Origin: Streptosporangium sp. NBC_01755
Lineage (GTDB): Bacteria > Actinomycetota > Actinomycetes > Streptosporangiales > Streptosporangiaceae
Assembly (NCBI RefSeq): GCF_035917995.1
Contig: NZ_CP109131.1
Span: 806,001-870,000 of the forward strand
Length of the DNA: 64,000 bases
Direction of reading: 5' to 3'
This document shows positions 34,769 through 43,948 of this stretch, piece after piece. The position numbers and the translations under genes were made by a program. Each line of letters opens with the position of its first letter. Position 1 is the stretch's first letter. The notes beneath the pieces were generated by a model. That model made no database searches. It saw only the letters and a program-made list of their open reading frames with translations, and had not been told where the DNA came from.

Positions 34769-36837
34769 CGGACATCAAGGAACTCTTCGCCGACGAGGTC
34801 GTCACCCGGGCGACGGTCCACGACGTGGAGCTGCCTCAGGGCGCGGGCACCATGGCCCTGATAACGCTGGACAACGGCTTCGACCACACCAAGCCGTCGA
34901 CGTTCGGCCCCGGAGGGCTGACCTCGCTGGGCGAGGCCCTCGACACGATCGCCGGGCGCGGCGACCTGGCGGCCGTGGGCGTCGTCGGCAAGCCGTTCGT
35001 CTTCGCCGTCGGCGCCGACCTCAGGGGCGCCGCGCTGGTCTCCGAACGGGACCAGGCGCTGCAGATCGGCAGGCTGGGCCACGAGGTGTTCCGCCGCCTC
35101 GGTGAACTGGACGTGCCGTCGTTCGCGTTCGTCAACGGCGCGGCCATGGGCGGCGGCCTGGAGGTCGCGCTGCACTGCACGTACCGGACCGTCTCCTCCG
35201 GTGTGCCCGCCGTGGCGCTGCCCGAGTGCTTCCTCGGCCTGGTCCCCGGCTGGGGCGGCACCCAGCTGCTGCCCCGCCTGATCGGGCCGGCCGCGGCCGT
35301 CAAACTGATCATCGAGAACCCGCTCTCGCAGAATCGCATGATCAAGGGCAGGGAGGCGTTCACGCTCGGTGTCGCCGACGCGATGTTCGAGCCCGCCGAC
35401 TTCCTTGAGGAGTCGCTGCGCTGGGCCTCGGCGGTGCTGCGCGGCGACGTGACGGTCTCGCGCCCCGACCACGCCGGGGACGACTGGGCCAAGACGATCG
35501 CCGACGCGCGCTTCCTGCTCGACATGAGGCTGCACGGTGCCTCCCCCGCCCCGTACCGGGCGCTGGAGCTTCTCCAGCTGGCCCGCACCGCCACGCGCGA
35601 GGAGGGCTTCGCCGCCGAGGACCAGGCGCTGGCCGACCTCCTCATGGGCGACGAGCTCCGCGCCGGCCTGTACGCCTTCGACCTGGTGCAGCGCCGGGCC
35701 AAGAAGCCCGCCGGAGCCCCGGACCCGGCACTGGCCCGCAGGGTCACCAAGGTCGGCGTCGTCGGCGCGGGCCTGATGGCCTCACAGATGGCGCTGCTGT
35801 TCGCCCGCCGCCTGGAGGTCCCGGTCGTGCTGACCGACCTGGACCAGGCCCGGCTGGACAAGGGCGTGGGCTACGTGCACACCGAGATCGGCAAGCTGCT
35901 CGCCAAGGGCCGCGTCTCCGGCGACCAGGCCAACCGGCTCAGGGCCCTGGTGACCGGCTCGCTGACCAAGGACGCGTTCGCCGACGCCGACTTCGTCATC
36001 GAGGCCGTGTTCGAGGACATGAAGGTCAAGCAGAAGGTCTTCGCCGAGGTGGAGGAGGTCGTCTCCGCCGAGTGCGTGCTGGCCACGAACACCTCCTCGC
36101 TCTCGCTGACCGAGATGGCCTCGGGGCTCCGGCATCCCGAGCGCGTCGTGGGCTTCCACTTCTTCAACCCGGTCGCGGTGATGCCGCTGCTGGAGATCGT
36201 CCGGGGGGAGCGGACGGACGACGCGACGCTCGCGGTGGCCTTCGCCGTCGGCCGGTCGCTGAAGAAGTCCTCGGTGCTGGTCAAGGACGCGCCCGCGTTC
36301 GTGGTCAACCGCCTGCTGACCCGCTTCATGGGCGAGGTCATCGGCGCCGTCGACGAGGGCACCCCACTGGAGCTCGCCGACCACGCGCTGGACGGGCTCG
36401 GCCTGCCGATGACCCCGTTCGCGCTGCTGCAGCTCGTCGGCCCGGCCGTGGCACTGCACGTCGCCGAGACGATGCACCAGGCGTTCCCGTCCCGCTACGG
36501 GGTGTCTGCGAACCTCGCCCGGCTGGTCGCGGCGGGCAAGCCGGGTGTCTACGCGCCTGACTTCTCGCTGGACCCCGAGGCGGTGGCCCTCTTCGCGGGG
36601 GGCACCTCCCCGTCGACGGCCGAGGCGGTGCGGCTGCGGGCGCTGCGGGCACTGGCGGAGGAGATCCGTCTCATGCTCGACGAGGGTGTGGTCTCCGCTC
36701 CCCAGGACATCGACCTGTGCATGATCCTCGGCGCGGGGTGGCCGTTCCACCTTGGCGGTGTCACCCCCTACCTCGACCGCGAGGGTATCGCCGAACCGCG
36801 CTTCCTGCCGCCGGGCGTGGCCTCGGTCCCCGCCTGA
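34765..36837 (+). CDS. fadB: fatty acid oxidation multifunctional protein (enoyl-CoA hydratase/3-hydroxyacyl-CoA dehydrogenase)
   Basis: A 690-residue two-domain enzyme. Residues 1-280 form the crotonase domain (FAVGADLRGAAL, VNGAAMGGGLEVALHC, FLGLVPGWGGTQLLPRLIGP). From 328 comes the NAD-binding dehydrogenase (VGVVGAGLMASQMALLFARR, then NTSSLSLTEMASGLRHPERVVGFHFFNPV) and its C-terminal helical domain. It hydrates enoyl-CoA and oxidises the product, then FadA thiolyses it. The start GTG overlaps the fadA stop. Confidence 0.94.
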   Translation: MTDIKELFADEVVTRATVHDVELPQGAGTMALITLDNGFDHTKPSTFGPGGLTSLGEALDTIAGRGDLAAVGVVGKPFVFAVGADLRGAALVSERDQALQIGRLGHEVFRRLGELDVPSFAFVNGAAMGGGLEVALHCTYRTVSSGVPAVALPECFLGLVPGWGGTQLLPRLIGPAAAVKLIIENPLSQNRMIKGREAFTLGVADAMFEPADFLEESLRWASAVLRGDVTVSRPDHAGDDWAKTIADARFLLDMRLHGASPAPYRALELLQLARTATREEGFAAEDQALADLLMGDELRAGLYAFDLVQRRAKKPAGAPDPALARRVTKVGVVGAGLMASQMALLFARRLEVPVVLTDLDQARLDKGVGYVHTEIGKLLAKGRVSGDQANRLRALVTGSLTKDAFADADFVIEAVFEDMKVKQKVFAEVEEVVSAECVLATNTSSLSLTEMASGLRHPERVVGFHFFNPVAVMPLLEIVRGERTDDATLAVAFAVGRSLKKSSVLVKDAPAFVVNRLLTRFMGEVIGAVDEGTPLELADHALDGLGLPMTPFALLQLVGPAVALHVAETMHQAFPSRYGVSANLARLVAAGKPGVYAPDFSLDPEAVALFAGGTSPSTAEAVRLRALRALAEEIRLMLDEGVVSAPQDIDLCMILGAGWPFHLGGVTPYLDREGIAEPRFLPPGVASVPA

Positions 36838-36854
36838 CGCAGCGGGCGGACTCC

Positions 36855-36881
36855 CCTGTCCCGCGGCCGCCGCGGGACAGG
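36855..36881. terminator. terminator hairpin after fadB, with a degenerate second copy
   Basis: A perfect 12-bp stem (36855-36866 with 36870-36881) with a 3-base loop lies 17 bases after fadB. About 75 bases on (36931-36955) a diverged copy of the same hairpin follows, again before GTCACCGCACC, so the whole block was duplicated. Confidence 0.8.
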
Positions 36882-37092
36882 AGTCACCGCACCCCGGATC
36901 CTCGGCGGCGGCCAGGTGGTGATGCGCTTCTGTCCCGCGGCTCCGCAGGACAGGGGTCACCGCACCGGGAGCGGTGCCCCGCCGGACCCGTTCTCCGCAC
37001 CTGCCGCGTCGTCGCAGGTCAGTAGCCATACCTGATCCAGCACAGCGGGTAATCACCCCAGGTCGATCGGGGGTCACGTGCGGAATACAGGG

Positions 37093-38559
37093 CTAGCGCT
37101 CCGGGGAGTGCTCCGACAGAGCGCTGTGCCGGTAGCCGTAGCCGATGTAGATCAGGAATCCGAGGAGCATCCACGCCCCGAACCTGAGCCAGGTCTCCAC
37201 CGGAAGGTTGAGCATCAGGTAGAGGCAGGCGAGCACCGACAGGACGGGCACCAGCGGCACCAGAGGAGTGCGGAAGGAGCGGGGCAGGTCGGGGCGGGTA
37301 CGGCGGAGGACGACCACCGCGATCGAGACCACCGCGAACGCGAAGAGCGTGCCGATGTTGACCAGTTCGGCGATCGTGGACAGCGGCACCAGCCCGGCCA
37401 GGGCCGCCACGACGACACCCATGATGATGGTGATGACGTGCGGTGTGCGGTACTTCGGATGAACCCTGGCCAGCCCTCGCGGCAGCAGGTTGTCGCGGCA
37501 CATGGCGAACATCACCCGCGACATGCCCAGCATGAGGATCATCACGACGGTCGTCAGGCCGGCCAGCGCGCCGATGCTGATCAGTGACGCGGCCCAGGTC
37601 TGGCCGACGGCCTTGAACGCGTCGGCCAGCGGCGCCGTCTCGCTGAGCCGGTCGTAGGGCTGCATGCCGACCACGACCAGCGAGACCGCGACGTAGAGCA
37701 GGGTGCAGACACCGAGTGAGGACAGGATGCCGACGGGCAGGTCCCGCTGCGGGTCGCGGGTCTCCTCGGCGGCGGTGGCGACCACGTCGAAGCCGATGTA
37801 GGCGAAGAACACGATCGCCGCGGCGCTGAAGATGCCCAGCACTCCGTACGCGACCGGGGTGATACCGAACAGCACCTGGATCAGAGGCGCCGACAGCCCC
37901 TCCACGGCGGGGGTCACCTTGGACGGCGGAACGAACGGCGAGTAGTTGGCGCCCTTGACGAAGAACAGCCCCGCCACCACGACCAGCAGGATCACCCCGA
38001 GCTTGATCCCGACGATGATCAGGTTGAATCGGGAGGACAGCTTGATCCCGATGACCAGGATCGCGGTGAGCATCAGCACGACCAGCGCGGCGGGCAGGTT
38101 GAACACCGCGCCCTCCCCCGCGATCGCGCTCGGCAGCGGGGTCCCCAGAGACGCCAGCAGCGAGGTCAGGTACCCCGACCAGCCGACCGCGACGACCGCG
38201 GCGCCGAGCATCATCTCCAGCGTCAGGTCCCAGCCGATGATCCAGGCGGGCAACTCGCCGAGGGTGGCGAAGGCGAAGGTGTAGGCGGATCCCGCCACCG
38301 GGACCGTGGAGGCGAACTCGGCGTAGCAGAGCGCCGCCAGCGCGCAGACGATCCCGGCGGCCACGAAGGACAGGGCCACCGCGGGCCCGGCCAGATCCCT
38401 GGCGACCCGGCCGGTGAGCACGAAGATACCGGTGCCCACGATGACGCCGATGCCGAAGACCGTGAGGTCCAGCGCGGTGAGGTCCTTGCGCAACCGGTGT
38501 TCCGGTGCCTCGGTGTCCGAGATCGACTGCTCCACCGACTTGACGCGAAGAACGCCCAC
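37093..38559 (-). CDS. APC superfamily amino acid permease
   Basis: A 488-residue transporter with about 12 membrane helices. The first contains FGIGVIVGTGIFVLTG, the APC substrate/ion motif, followed by AALCYAEFASTVPVAGSAYTF. FFAYIGFDVVATAAEE and RDPQRDLPVGIL are typical of the cationic amino acid transporter (CAT/YfnA) branch. The exact substrate cannot be read. GTG 38559 has AGGAGG six bases upstream; a longer frame to 38586 is less likely. It lies downstream of dxs on the same strand. Confidence 0.9.
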   Translation of the reverse strand: MGVLRVKSVEQSISDTEAPEHRLRKDLTALDLTVFGIGVIVGTGIFVLTGRVARDLAGPAVALSFVAAGIVCALAALCYAEFASTVPVAGSAYTFAFATLGELPAWIIGWDLTLEMMLGAAVVAVGWSGYLTSLLASLGTPLPSAIAGEGAVFNLPAALVVLMLTAILVIGIKLSSRFNLIIVGIKLGVILLVVVAGLFFVKGANYSPFVPPSKVTPAVEGLSAPLIQVLFGITPVAYGVLGIFSAAAIVFFAYIGFDVVATAAEETRDPQRDLPVGILSSLGVCTLLYVAVSLVVVGMQPYDRLSETAPLADAFKAVGQTWAASLISIGALAGLTTVVMILMLGMSRVMFAMCRDNLLPRGLARVHPKYRTPHVITIIMGVVVAALAGLVPLSTIAELVNIGTLFAFAVVSIAVVVLRRTRPDLPRSFRTPLVPLVPVLSVLACLYLMLNLPVETWLRFGAWMLLGFLIYIGYGYRHSALSEHSPER

Positions 38560-38663
38560 GACCCCTCCTGACGCGCCGGCGGTCACCCTTGCCGACGCAT
38601 CAGGTCATGCCCAGCGGATCACCGCCTGAACGGCGAAGCCGGGATGTTTGACAGGAGGTGCGC

Positions 38664-40583
38664 TCAGCCGGCCGGTTCGTTCTCCAGGGCCGGAGAGCGC
38701 TTCGCGATCGCCTCGGTGACCTGGCGGGCGATGTCCTGCGAGGTCAGGCCGATCTCGCTGAGGATCTTCGTACGCTTGGCGTGGTCGAGGAAGCGCTGCG
38801 GGATGCCGTAGGTGCGGACCGGGACGTCGACGTCGGCGTCGCGCAGCAGGCGGGCGACCGCGTCACCCACACCGCCCACCCTGCTGCTGTCCTCGACCAC
38901 CACGACCAGCTTGTGGGCGCGGGCGGCCGGCACCAGGGCCTCGTCCAGCGGCTTGACCCAGCGTGGGTCGACCACCGTGGCGGAGATCCCCTGGGCGTCG
39001 AGCAGGCCGGCGGCCCCCAGGCACAGCTCGGCCATCGGCCCCACGGAGACGAACAGCACGTCGGCGTCGCCCCCGCGCAGCACGTCCATCTCGCCGAGGC
39101 GGCCGACCGCCTCGATTTCGGCGGCCACCGGACCCTTGGGGTAGCGCAGTACCGTCGGGCCGTCGTCGACCTTCACGGCCTCGGCCAGCAGCTCGCGCAG
39201 CCGGGACTCGTCGCGGGGAACCGCGATCGACAGGCCGGGGACGACCTGCAGGATCGACAGGTCCCACATGCCGTTGTGACTGGCGCCGTCGTCGCCGGTG
39301 ACGCCCGCCCGGTCGAGCACGACGGTGACGGGGAGGCGGTGCAGGGCGACGTCCATCAGGAGCTGGTCGAACGCCCGGTTCAGGAAGGTGGCGTAGACGG
39401 CCACCACCGGGTGCAGGCCGCCGAGTGCCAGCCCCGCGGCACTGGTCAGGGCGTGCTGCTCGGCGATGCCGACGTCGTAGAGGCGGTCGGGGTAGGCCTC
39501 GGAGAACGGGATCAGGCCGGTCGGGCCGAGCATCGCGGCGGTGATCGCCACGATGTCCTGCCGCTCGGCGCCCAGGCGCACCATCTCCTGGCCGAAGACG
39601 TTGGTCCAGCCGTGCGGTTTCGACTTCTCCTCGCCGGTCAGCGGGTCGAAGACACCCGGCGAGTGGAAGCAGTCCTCGTCGTGGTTCTCCGCCGGGGAGT
39701 AGCCGAAGCCCTTCTTGGTGAGCACGTGCACGATGACCGGGCGGCGGAAGTCCCTGGCCCTGCGCAGCGCGGACTCCACCGCCTGCTCGTCGTGGCCGTC
39801 GACCAGCCCGATGTACTTCAGGCCGAGGTCCTCGAACATGACCTGCGGGGCCAGGACGTCCTTGATGCCCTTCTTGACGCCGTGCAGGGCGTCATAGACG
39901 GGAGCGCCGACCACGGGGACCCTGTTCAGGTTGTCCTTGACGAAGTCGAGCATGTCCTCGTAGCGCTGGGTGGTGCGCAGGGAGGCCAGGTGGGAGGCGA
40001 GCCCGCCGATGGTCGGCGAGTAGGAGCGGCCGTTGTCGTTGACCACGATGATCAGCGGCAGGTCCTTACGCGCCGCGATGTTGTTGAGCGCCTCCCAGGC
40101 CATGCCGCCGGTGAGCGCCCCGTCTCCGATCACCGCGACGACCGTGCGCTCCTCCTCGCCCCGCAGCCGGTACGCCTTGGCCAGGCCGTCGGCGTACGAC
40201 AGCGCGGTCGAGGCGTGCGAGTTCTCGATGATGTCGTGCTCGGACTCGGCCTGGCTGGGGTAGCCCGACAGGCCGCCCTCCTGGCGGAGCGTGTCGAACC
40301 GCCCGGCCCTGCCGGTGAGCATCTTGTGGACATAGGCCTGGTGACCGGTGTCCCACAGGATGCGGTCACGTGGCGAGTCGAAGACCCGGTGCATCGCGAT
40401 CGTCAGCTCGACGACACCCAGGTTGGGGCCGAGGTGGCCGCCGCTGCGGGCCGTGGAGGCGATCAGGAGATCTCTGATCTCGGTGGCGAGCAGTGGCAAC
40501 TCGTCCACCTCCAGCAGTTTGAGGTCCCCTGGCCCCTTGACCGACTCCAGAAGACTTCCAGGCTGCCCGGTCCGCTCGCTCAC
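38664..40583 (-). CDS. dxs: 1-deoxy-D-xylulose-5-phosphate synthase
   Basis: A 639-residue thiamine diphosphate enzyme that condenses pyruvate and glyceraldehyde 3-phosphate, the first step of the MEP isoprenoid pathway. Motifs are [18 protein letters not shown], the TPP-binding [16 protein letters not shown] (near residues 150-165) and [18 protein letters not shown]. The C-terminal transketolase domain is complete. The GTG start at 40583 has GAGGGG about nine bases upstream. It is divergent from the metallopeptidase gene. Confidence 0.95.
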   Translation of the reverse strand: MSERTGQPGSLLESVKGPGDLKLLEVDELPLLATEIRDLLIASTARSGGHLGPNLGVVELTIAMHRVFDSPRDRILWDTGHQAYVHKMLTGRAGRFDTLRQEGGLSGYPSQAESEHDIIENSHASTALSYADGLAKAYRLRGEEERTVVAVIGDGALTGGMAWEALNNIAARKDLPLIIVVNDNGRSYSPTIGGLASHLASLRTTQRYEDMLDFVKDNLNRVPVVGAPVYDALHGVKKGIKDVLAPQVMFEDLGLKYIGLVDGHDEQAVESALRRARDFRRPVIVHVLTKKGFGYSPAENHDEDCFHSPGVFDPLTGEEKSKPHGWTNVFGQEMVRLGAERQDIVAITAAMLGPTGLIPFSEAYPDRLYDVGIAEQHALTSAAGLALGGLHPVVAVYATFLNRAFDQLLMDVALHRLPVTVVLDRAGVTGDDGASHNGMWDLSILQVVPGLSIAVPRDESRLRELLAEAVKVDDGPTVLRYPKGPVAAEIEAVGRLGEMDVLRGGDADVLFVSVGPMAELCLGAAGLLDAQGISATVVDPRWVKPLDEALVPAARAHKLVVVVEDSSRVGGVGDAVARLLRDADVDVPVRTYGIPQRFLDHAKRTKILSEIGLTSQDIARQVTEAIAKRSPALENEPAG

Positions 40584-40702
40584 GGAATCATCCCCTCTGT
40601 CCAGTCACCGTCACGAAGAGTCTAGTTCGGATGACAGGCGCTGCCCTCCCGGGTGAAAAACCTGCACGGTTTATACACACTTGCCCTAGCCTTTCCCTCA
40701 CC

Positions 40703-41620
40703 ATGAACCCCCTCCCCTTTAGGCGACAACTGTCACTGGTCTTTAGGCGACAACTGTCACTGGTCGTGGCCTTCCTGGTGTTCGCGGTGGTGGTCGCGGG
40801 AATCGTCATCGCCGTTCCTCACCTCACCCCGGCGGCCCTCCCGGCACCCGCTCCCGCCCCCACCTCTCCCCCCACCCCGGCCCCCGAAAGGGTCCCGGTC
40901 ATCAAGGAGCGGGCGGCGCCGCGGGGCCGCACCGCCGCGACGGCGAGCCGCCTCTACCACACCGGGTCGATGCGGGCCGCCAGATGTTCGACGGGGACGA
41001 TCCGCACGGGGAGCGCGGCCTCCTACCGGACCTTCATGACTCAGATCACCCGCTGCCTGAACCTCTCCTGGAAGACCCAGTTCTCCAGGGCGGGACTGCC
41101 CTTCGCCAAGCCCAGGCTGCGCTTCTCCACCTCCAAGGTGACCACGCCCTGCGGCCGATGGCCCGGCAGCGCGGGCGGGCTGTACTGCTCGACCAACAAG
41201 ACCATCTACATAGGGATCACGCGCCAGGTTCTGCGGAACCCCTACGCGGCCAACCACGCCCAGTTCATGGCCCACGAGTACGGCCACCACGTGCAGCACC
41301 TCGCGGGCATCATGGACTACTACGCCAGGAGCGTCTGGCTCGCGAAGGCGCCCGCCAAGCTCGCCTACTCCCGCCGCCTCGAATTGCAGGCCGACTGCCT
41401 GGCCTCCGTCTTCCTGCGCCAGATCGCCGACGACCTGCCGGTCGAGCGGGCGCAGTGGGAGGCGATGGTCGGCTGGGTCAACGCCAACGGCCACAAGAAC
41501 TGGCCCAAGAACGACCACGGCAAGGGCCGCAGCCAGGCCTACTGGATGGAGCGCGGCTTCGACTCCGGCTCCCCCTCCGGCTGCAACACCTGGTCCGCCC
41601 CCACCGGCCGGGTCGCCTGA
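40703..41620 (+). CDS. membrane-anchored neutral zinc metallopeptidase
   Basis: A 305-residue YpfJ-type (PF04228-like) metallopeptidase. A membrane helix (VVAFLVFAVVVAGIVIAV, residues 21-38) is followed by a Pro-rich spacer. The catalytic domain has HEYGHH at 191-196 and the third zinc ligand E227 in LELQADCLASVF. Four cysteines may pair outside the membrane. Just before the helix FRRQLSLV occurs twice, owing to a 24-bp tandem repeat. TAGCCT (40687-40692) lies 11 bases before the ATG; no ribosome site is visible. The gene at 41769 is a paralogue. Confidence 0.88.
   Translation: MNPLPFRRQLSLVFRRQLSLVVAFLVFAVVVAGIVIAVPHLTPAALPAPAPAPTSPPTPAPERVPVIKERAAPRGRTAATASRLYHTGSMRAARCSTGTIRTGSAASYRTFMTQITRCLNLSWKTQFSRAGLPFAKPRLRFSTSKVTTPCGRWPGSAGGLYCSTNKTIYIGITRQVLRNPYAANHAQFMAHEYGHHVQHLAGIMDYYARSVWLAKAPAKLAYSRRLELQADCLASVFLRQIADDLPVERAQWEAMVGWVNANGHKNWPKNDHGKGRSQAYWMERGFDSGSPSGCNTWSAPTGRVA
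40718..40765 (+). repeat. in-frame 24-bp tandem duplication
   Basis: Two identical 24-base units (40718-40741 and 40742-40765) encode FRRQLSLV twice at the cytoplasmic edge of the membrane helix of the metallopeptidase. Confidence 0.93.
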
Positions 41621-41634
41621 CAGCCCGTCGGTCC

Positions 41635-41678
41635 CGCACGAAACCGGCACGAAACCGGCACGGAACCGGCACGGAACC
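41635..41678. repeat. 11-bp tandem repeat, four copies
   Basis: GGCACGAAACC and its variant GGCACGGAACC occur four times head to tail between the two metallopeptidase genes (the first copy differs in one base). Confidence 0.85.
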
Positions 41679-41768
41679 CACTCGGGCCCGCCGCACGCGA
41701 CCGTACTCCCAGAGTGTGACCGCATAACAGCTTTACCCGGTGTTTTACCTCCCATAAGGTGCAGGATC

Positions 41769-42548
41769 ATGCGTACCCCCCTTATCACACTGCTCTCCGG
41801 CGTTCTGGCGAGCCTGCTGTTCGCCGGTACGGCGAGTGCGGTCCCCACCGAGCAGGTCAGGCCGGTACCCAAGGGCAAGACCGCCCTCGTCGCCAACCCG
41901 ATCTACAAGTCGGGCAAGCTCGAACCGGACCCCTGCCCGGAGCAGCCGGCCTACGACAACGACCTGGAGTCCGCCGAGGCCTACCTCAACGCCGTCCTGG
42001 ACTGCCTCAACGAGGGTTGGGGATACCAGTTCTCCAAGGTGGAGCTGCCCTTCTCCAAACCCAGATTCTCGGTCACCTCGCGTCTCGGTGTCCCGACCGG
42101 CTGCGGCAAGTTCCCCCGAGGCGCCCAGGCGGTCTACTGCCCGGTGAACAAGAAGATCACCTTCTACCTCAGCAAGGGGATCCTCTCCCAGGCGAGCGAA
42201 CTGTTCCTTTTCCAGGTGCTGGCCCACGAGTACGGCCACCACGTCCAGCAGCTGTCCGGGATCATGACCGCGTTCAACTCCCGGAAGTACAAGAACGCGA
42301 AGGCGGTGCTGCCTGAACTCCGCAAGATCGAGCTCCAGGCCGAGTGCCTGAGCGGCGCCTTCCTCGGCAGCGTCTGGCGGTCCCTCGACCGCCGTGAGTC
42401 CGACTTCAGGTACGTCCTGAACGCCGCCTACAGCACGGCCACCCACGGCACGGCCAAGAACATCGCCTACTGGCTGACCCGCGGCTTCCAGCAGGACAGC
42501 CCCGGCGCCTGCAACACCTTCACCGCCCCCAGGTCCAGGGTCTCCTGA
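41769..42548 (+). CDS. secreted neutral zinc metallopeptidase, paralogue
   Basis: A 259-residue relative of the preceding peptidase. Here a cleavable signal peptide replaces the anchor (LITLLSGVLASLLFAGTASA, cleavage after residue 24). The zinc motif HEYGHH is at 153-158, with LELQ-type ligand KIELQAECLSGAF downstream. The C-terminal RGFQQDSPGACNTFTAP matches RGFDSGSPSGCNTWSAP of the first copy, so the pair arose by duplication. AGGTG and GGATC lie before the ATG. A textbook terminator follows. Confidence 0.9.
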   Translation: MRTPLITLLSGVLASLLFAGTASAVPTEQVRPVPKGKTALVANPIYKSGKLEPDPCPEQPAYDNDLESAEAYLNAVLDCLNEGWGYQFSKVELPFSKPRFSVTSRLGVPTGCGKFPRGAQAVYCPVNKKITFYLSKGILSQASELFLFQVLAHEYGHHVQQLSGIMTAFNSRKYKNAKAVLPELRKIELQAECLSGAFLGSVWRSLDRRESDFRYVLNAAYSTATHGTAKNIAYWLTRGFQQDSPGACNTFTAPRSRVS

Positions 42549-42563
42549 CCTCCCCGCCCCCGG

Positions 42564-42606
42564 CAACCACCCGCCGCCGTCCCACGGGGCGCGCGGCGGG
42601 TGGTTG
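42564..42606. terminator. intrinsic terminator with T-rich tail
   Basis: A perfect 14-bp stem (42564-42577 with 42593-42606) is followed by TTCTTTT. It sits between the convergent metallopeptidase and ROK genes. Confidence 0.88.
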
Positions 42607-42700
42607 TTCTTTTCCATCCGTCGCGCGCGTGGGACGGGCCCCGGAACGGATGCTCGCCGGTGGCGGTGACCACGTCTTCCAGAGCCCCCGCGGGCGGCTC

Positions 42701-43948
42701 TCAGGAGCCGGCGCGGGCGAGGACTTCCAGGGGGTCGGTGAGGACCTGGGAGAAGGCCAGCTCGGCGGCGCCGACAAGGGTGGCGTCATCACCGAGGGCC
42801 GAGGTGCGCAGGCGCAGGTGCTCGCGGCACGGGGGCAGGGCGTCCAGGGCGAGACGGCTGCGGACCTGGGCGGCGGAGCCGAGGTAGATCTCCCTGAGCA
42901 TGCCCCCGAACACCACCATCTCGGGGTTGAAGATGTTGACGAGATTGGCGACGCCCAGGCCGAGCCAGTCGCCGACCCGGCTCAGCGCGGCCTGCGCGAC
43001 GATGTCGCCCCGGTCGGCGGCGTCGACCACGGCGCGGACGGCGTCCCTGCCGACCTGGGGGCCGAAGCGGCCCGCGGCCTCAAGAAGGGCGCGCTCGCCG
43101 ACCTCCGCCTCCAGGCAGCCGAGCGAGCCGCACCCGCAGAGGCGGCCCTTGTCAGGATTGACGATCATGTGTCCGACCTCGCCGCCGAAACCCAGGTGAC
43201 CGCCGAGCAGCTGGCCGTTGACGATCACGCCTCCGCCGATGCCGACGTCGCCGTGCAGGTAGACGAGGTCGCGACAGCCGACGCCGACGCCCCTGGTCTG
43301 CTCGGCGAGGGCGGCCAGGTTGGCGTCGTTGCCGACCGTGACCGGCAGGCCGAAGGCCAGCTGGCGGGTCATCTCCTCGGCGAACGGCACGTCGTCCACC
43401 GTGGCCATGTTGGGCCCGAACCTGATGCCCCCGTCATCGCGGCTCACTCCACCGGGGAAGGCCGCCGCCACCCCGACGCACACCGTGTCGGGCCGGGTCC
43501 TGCGGTGCATCTGCCGGGCGAAGGCGGCGAGCGGGCCGACGATCTCCTCCAGGGAGAAGGCTCCTCGCCTCCGTACCGTCTCGCGGCGGTCGAGGATCGT
43601 GCCGCCCAGGCCGACGCGGGCGGCGACCATCCGGTCGACGCCCACGTCGAAGGCGAACACGTAGACCCGCGCCGACTCGGGGCGGACCACCAGGGAGGGG
43701 CGCCCGGCCCGGCCCGTCTCCCTGGGAAGTTCCTCCCTGACCAGGCCGACGGAGGTCAGGTCGGCGGTGAGGGCCATGATGGTGCTGCGGTTGAGGCCCA
43801 TCCGGTTGGTGAGCTCCGCGCGCGAGGTGGGACCGCTCAGATGGACGTGGCGGAGCAGGGCACCAAGATTGTGGCGCCTGATCTCCTCTTGGGAGGGGCC
43901 TGCCCGCATGACGAGGGGTTCCTTCGGTGGATCGGAGTCGCTGATCAC
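42701..43948 (-). CDS. ROK-family transcriptional repressor
   Basis: A 415-residue XylR/NagC-type regulator. The N-terminal winged helix-turn-helix (RHNLGALLRHVHLSGPTSRA, then ELTNRMGLNRSTIMALTADL) precedes a sugar-kinase-like domain. That domain has GVGVGCRDLVYLHGDVGIGGGVIVNGQ and a zinc-binding CGCGSLGCLEAEVGE motif. Its GTG start overlaps the permease stop by four bases, so it belongs to the sugar transport operon. It probably represses that operon in the absence of sugar. A later ATG at 43909 is an alternative start. Confidence 0.9.
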   Translation of the reverse strand: MISDSDPPKEPLVMRAGPSQEEIRRHNLGALLRHVHLSGPTSRAELTNRMGLNRSTIMALTADLTSVGLVREELPRETGRAGRPSLVVRPESARVYVFAFDVGVDRMVAARVGLGGTILDRRETVRRRGAFSLEEIVGPLAAFARQMHRRTRPDTVCVGVAAAFPGGVSRDDGGIRFGPNMATVDDVPFAEEMTRQLAFGLPVTVGNDANLAALAEQTRGVGVGCRDLVYLHGDVGIGGGVIVNGQLLGGHLGFGGEVGHMIVNPDKGRLCGCGSLGCLEAEVGERALLEAAGRFGPQVGRDAVRAVVDAADRGDIVAQAALSRVGDWLGLGVANLVNIFNPEMVVFGGMLREIYLGSAAQVRSRLALDALPPCREHLRLRTSALGDDATLVGAAELAFSQVLTDPLEVLARAGS

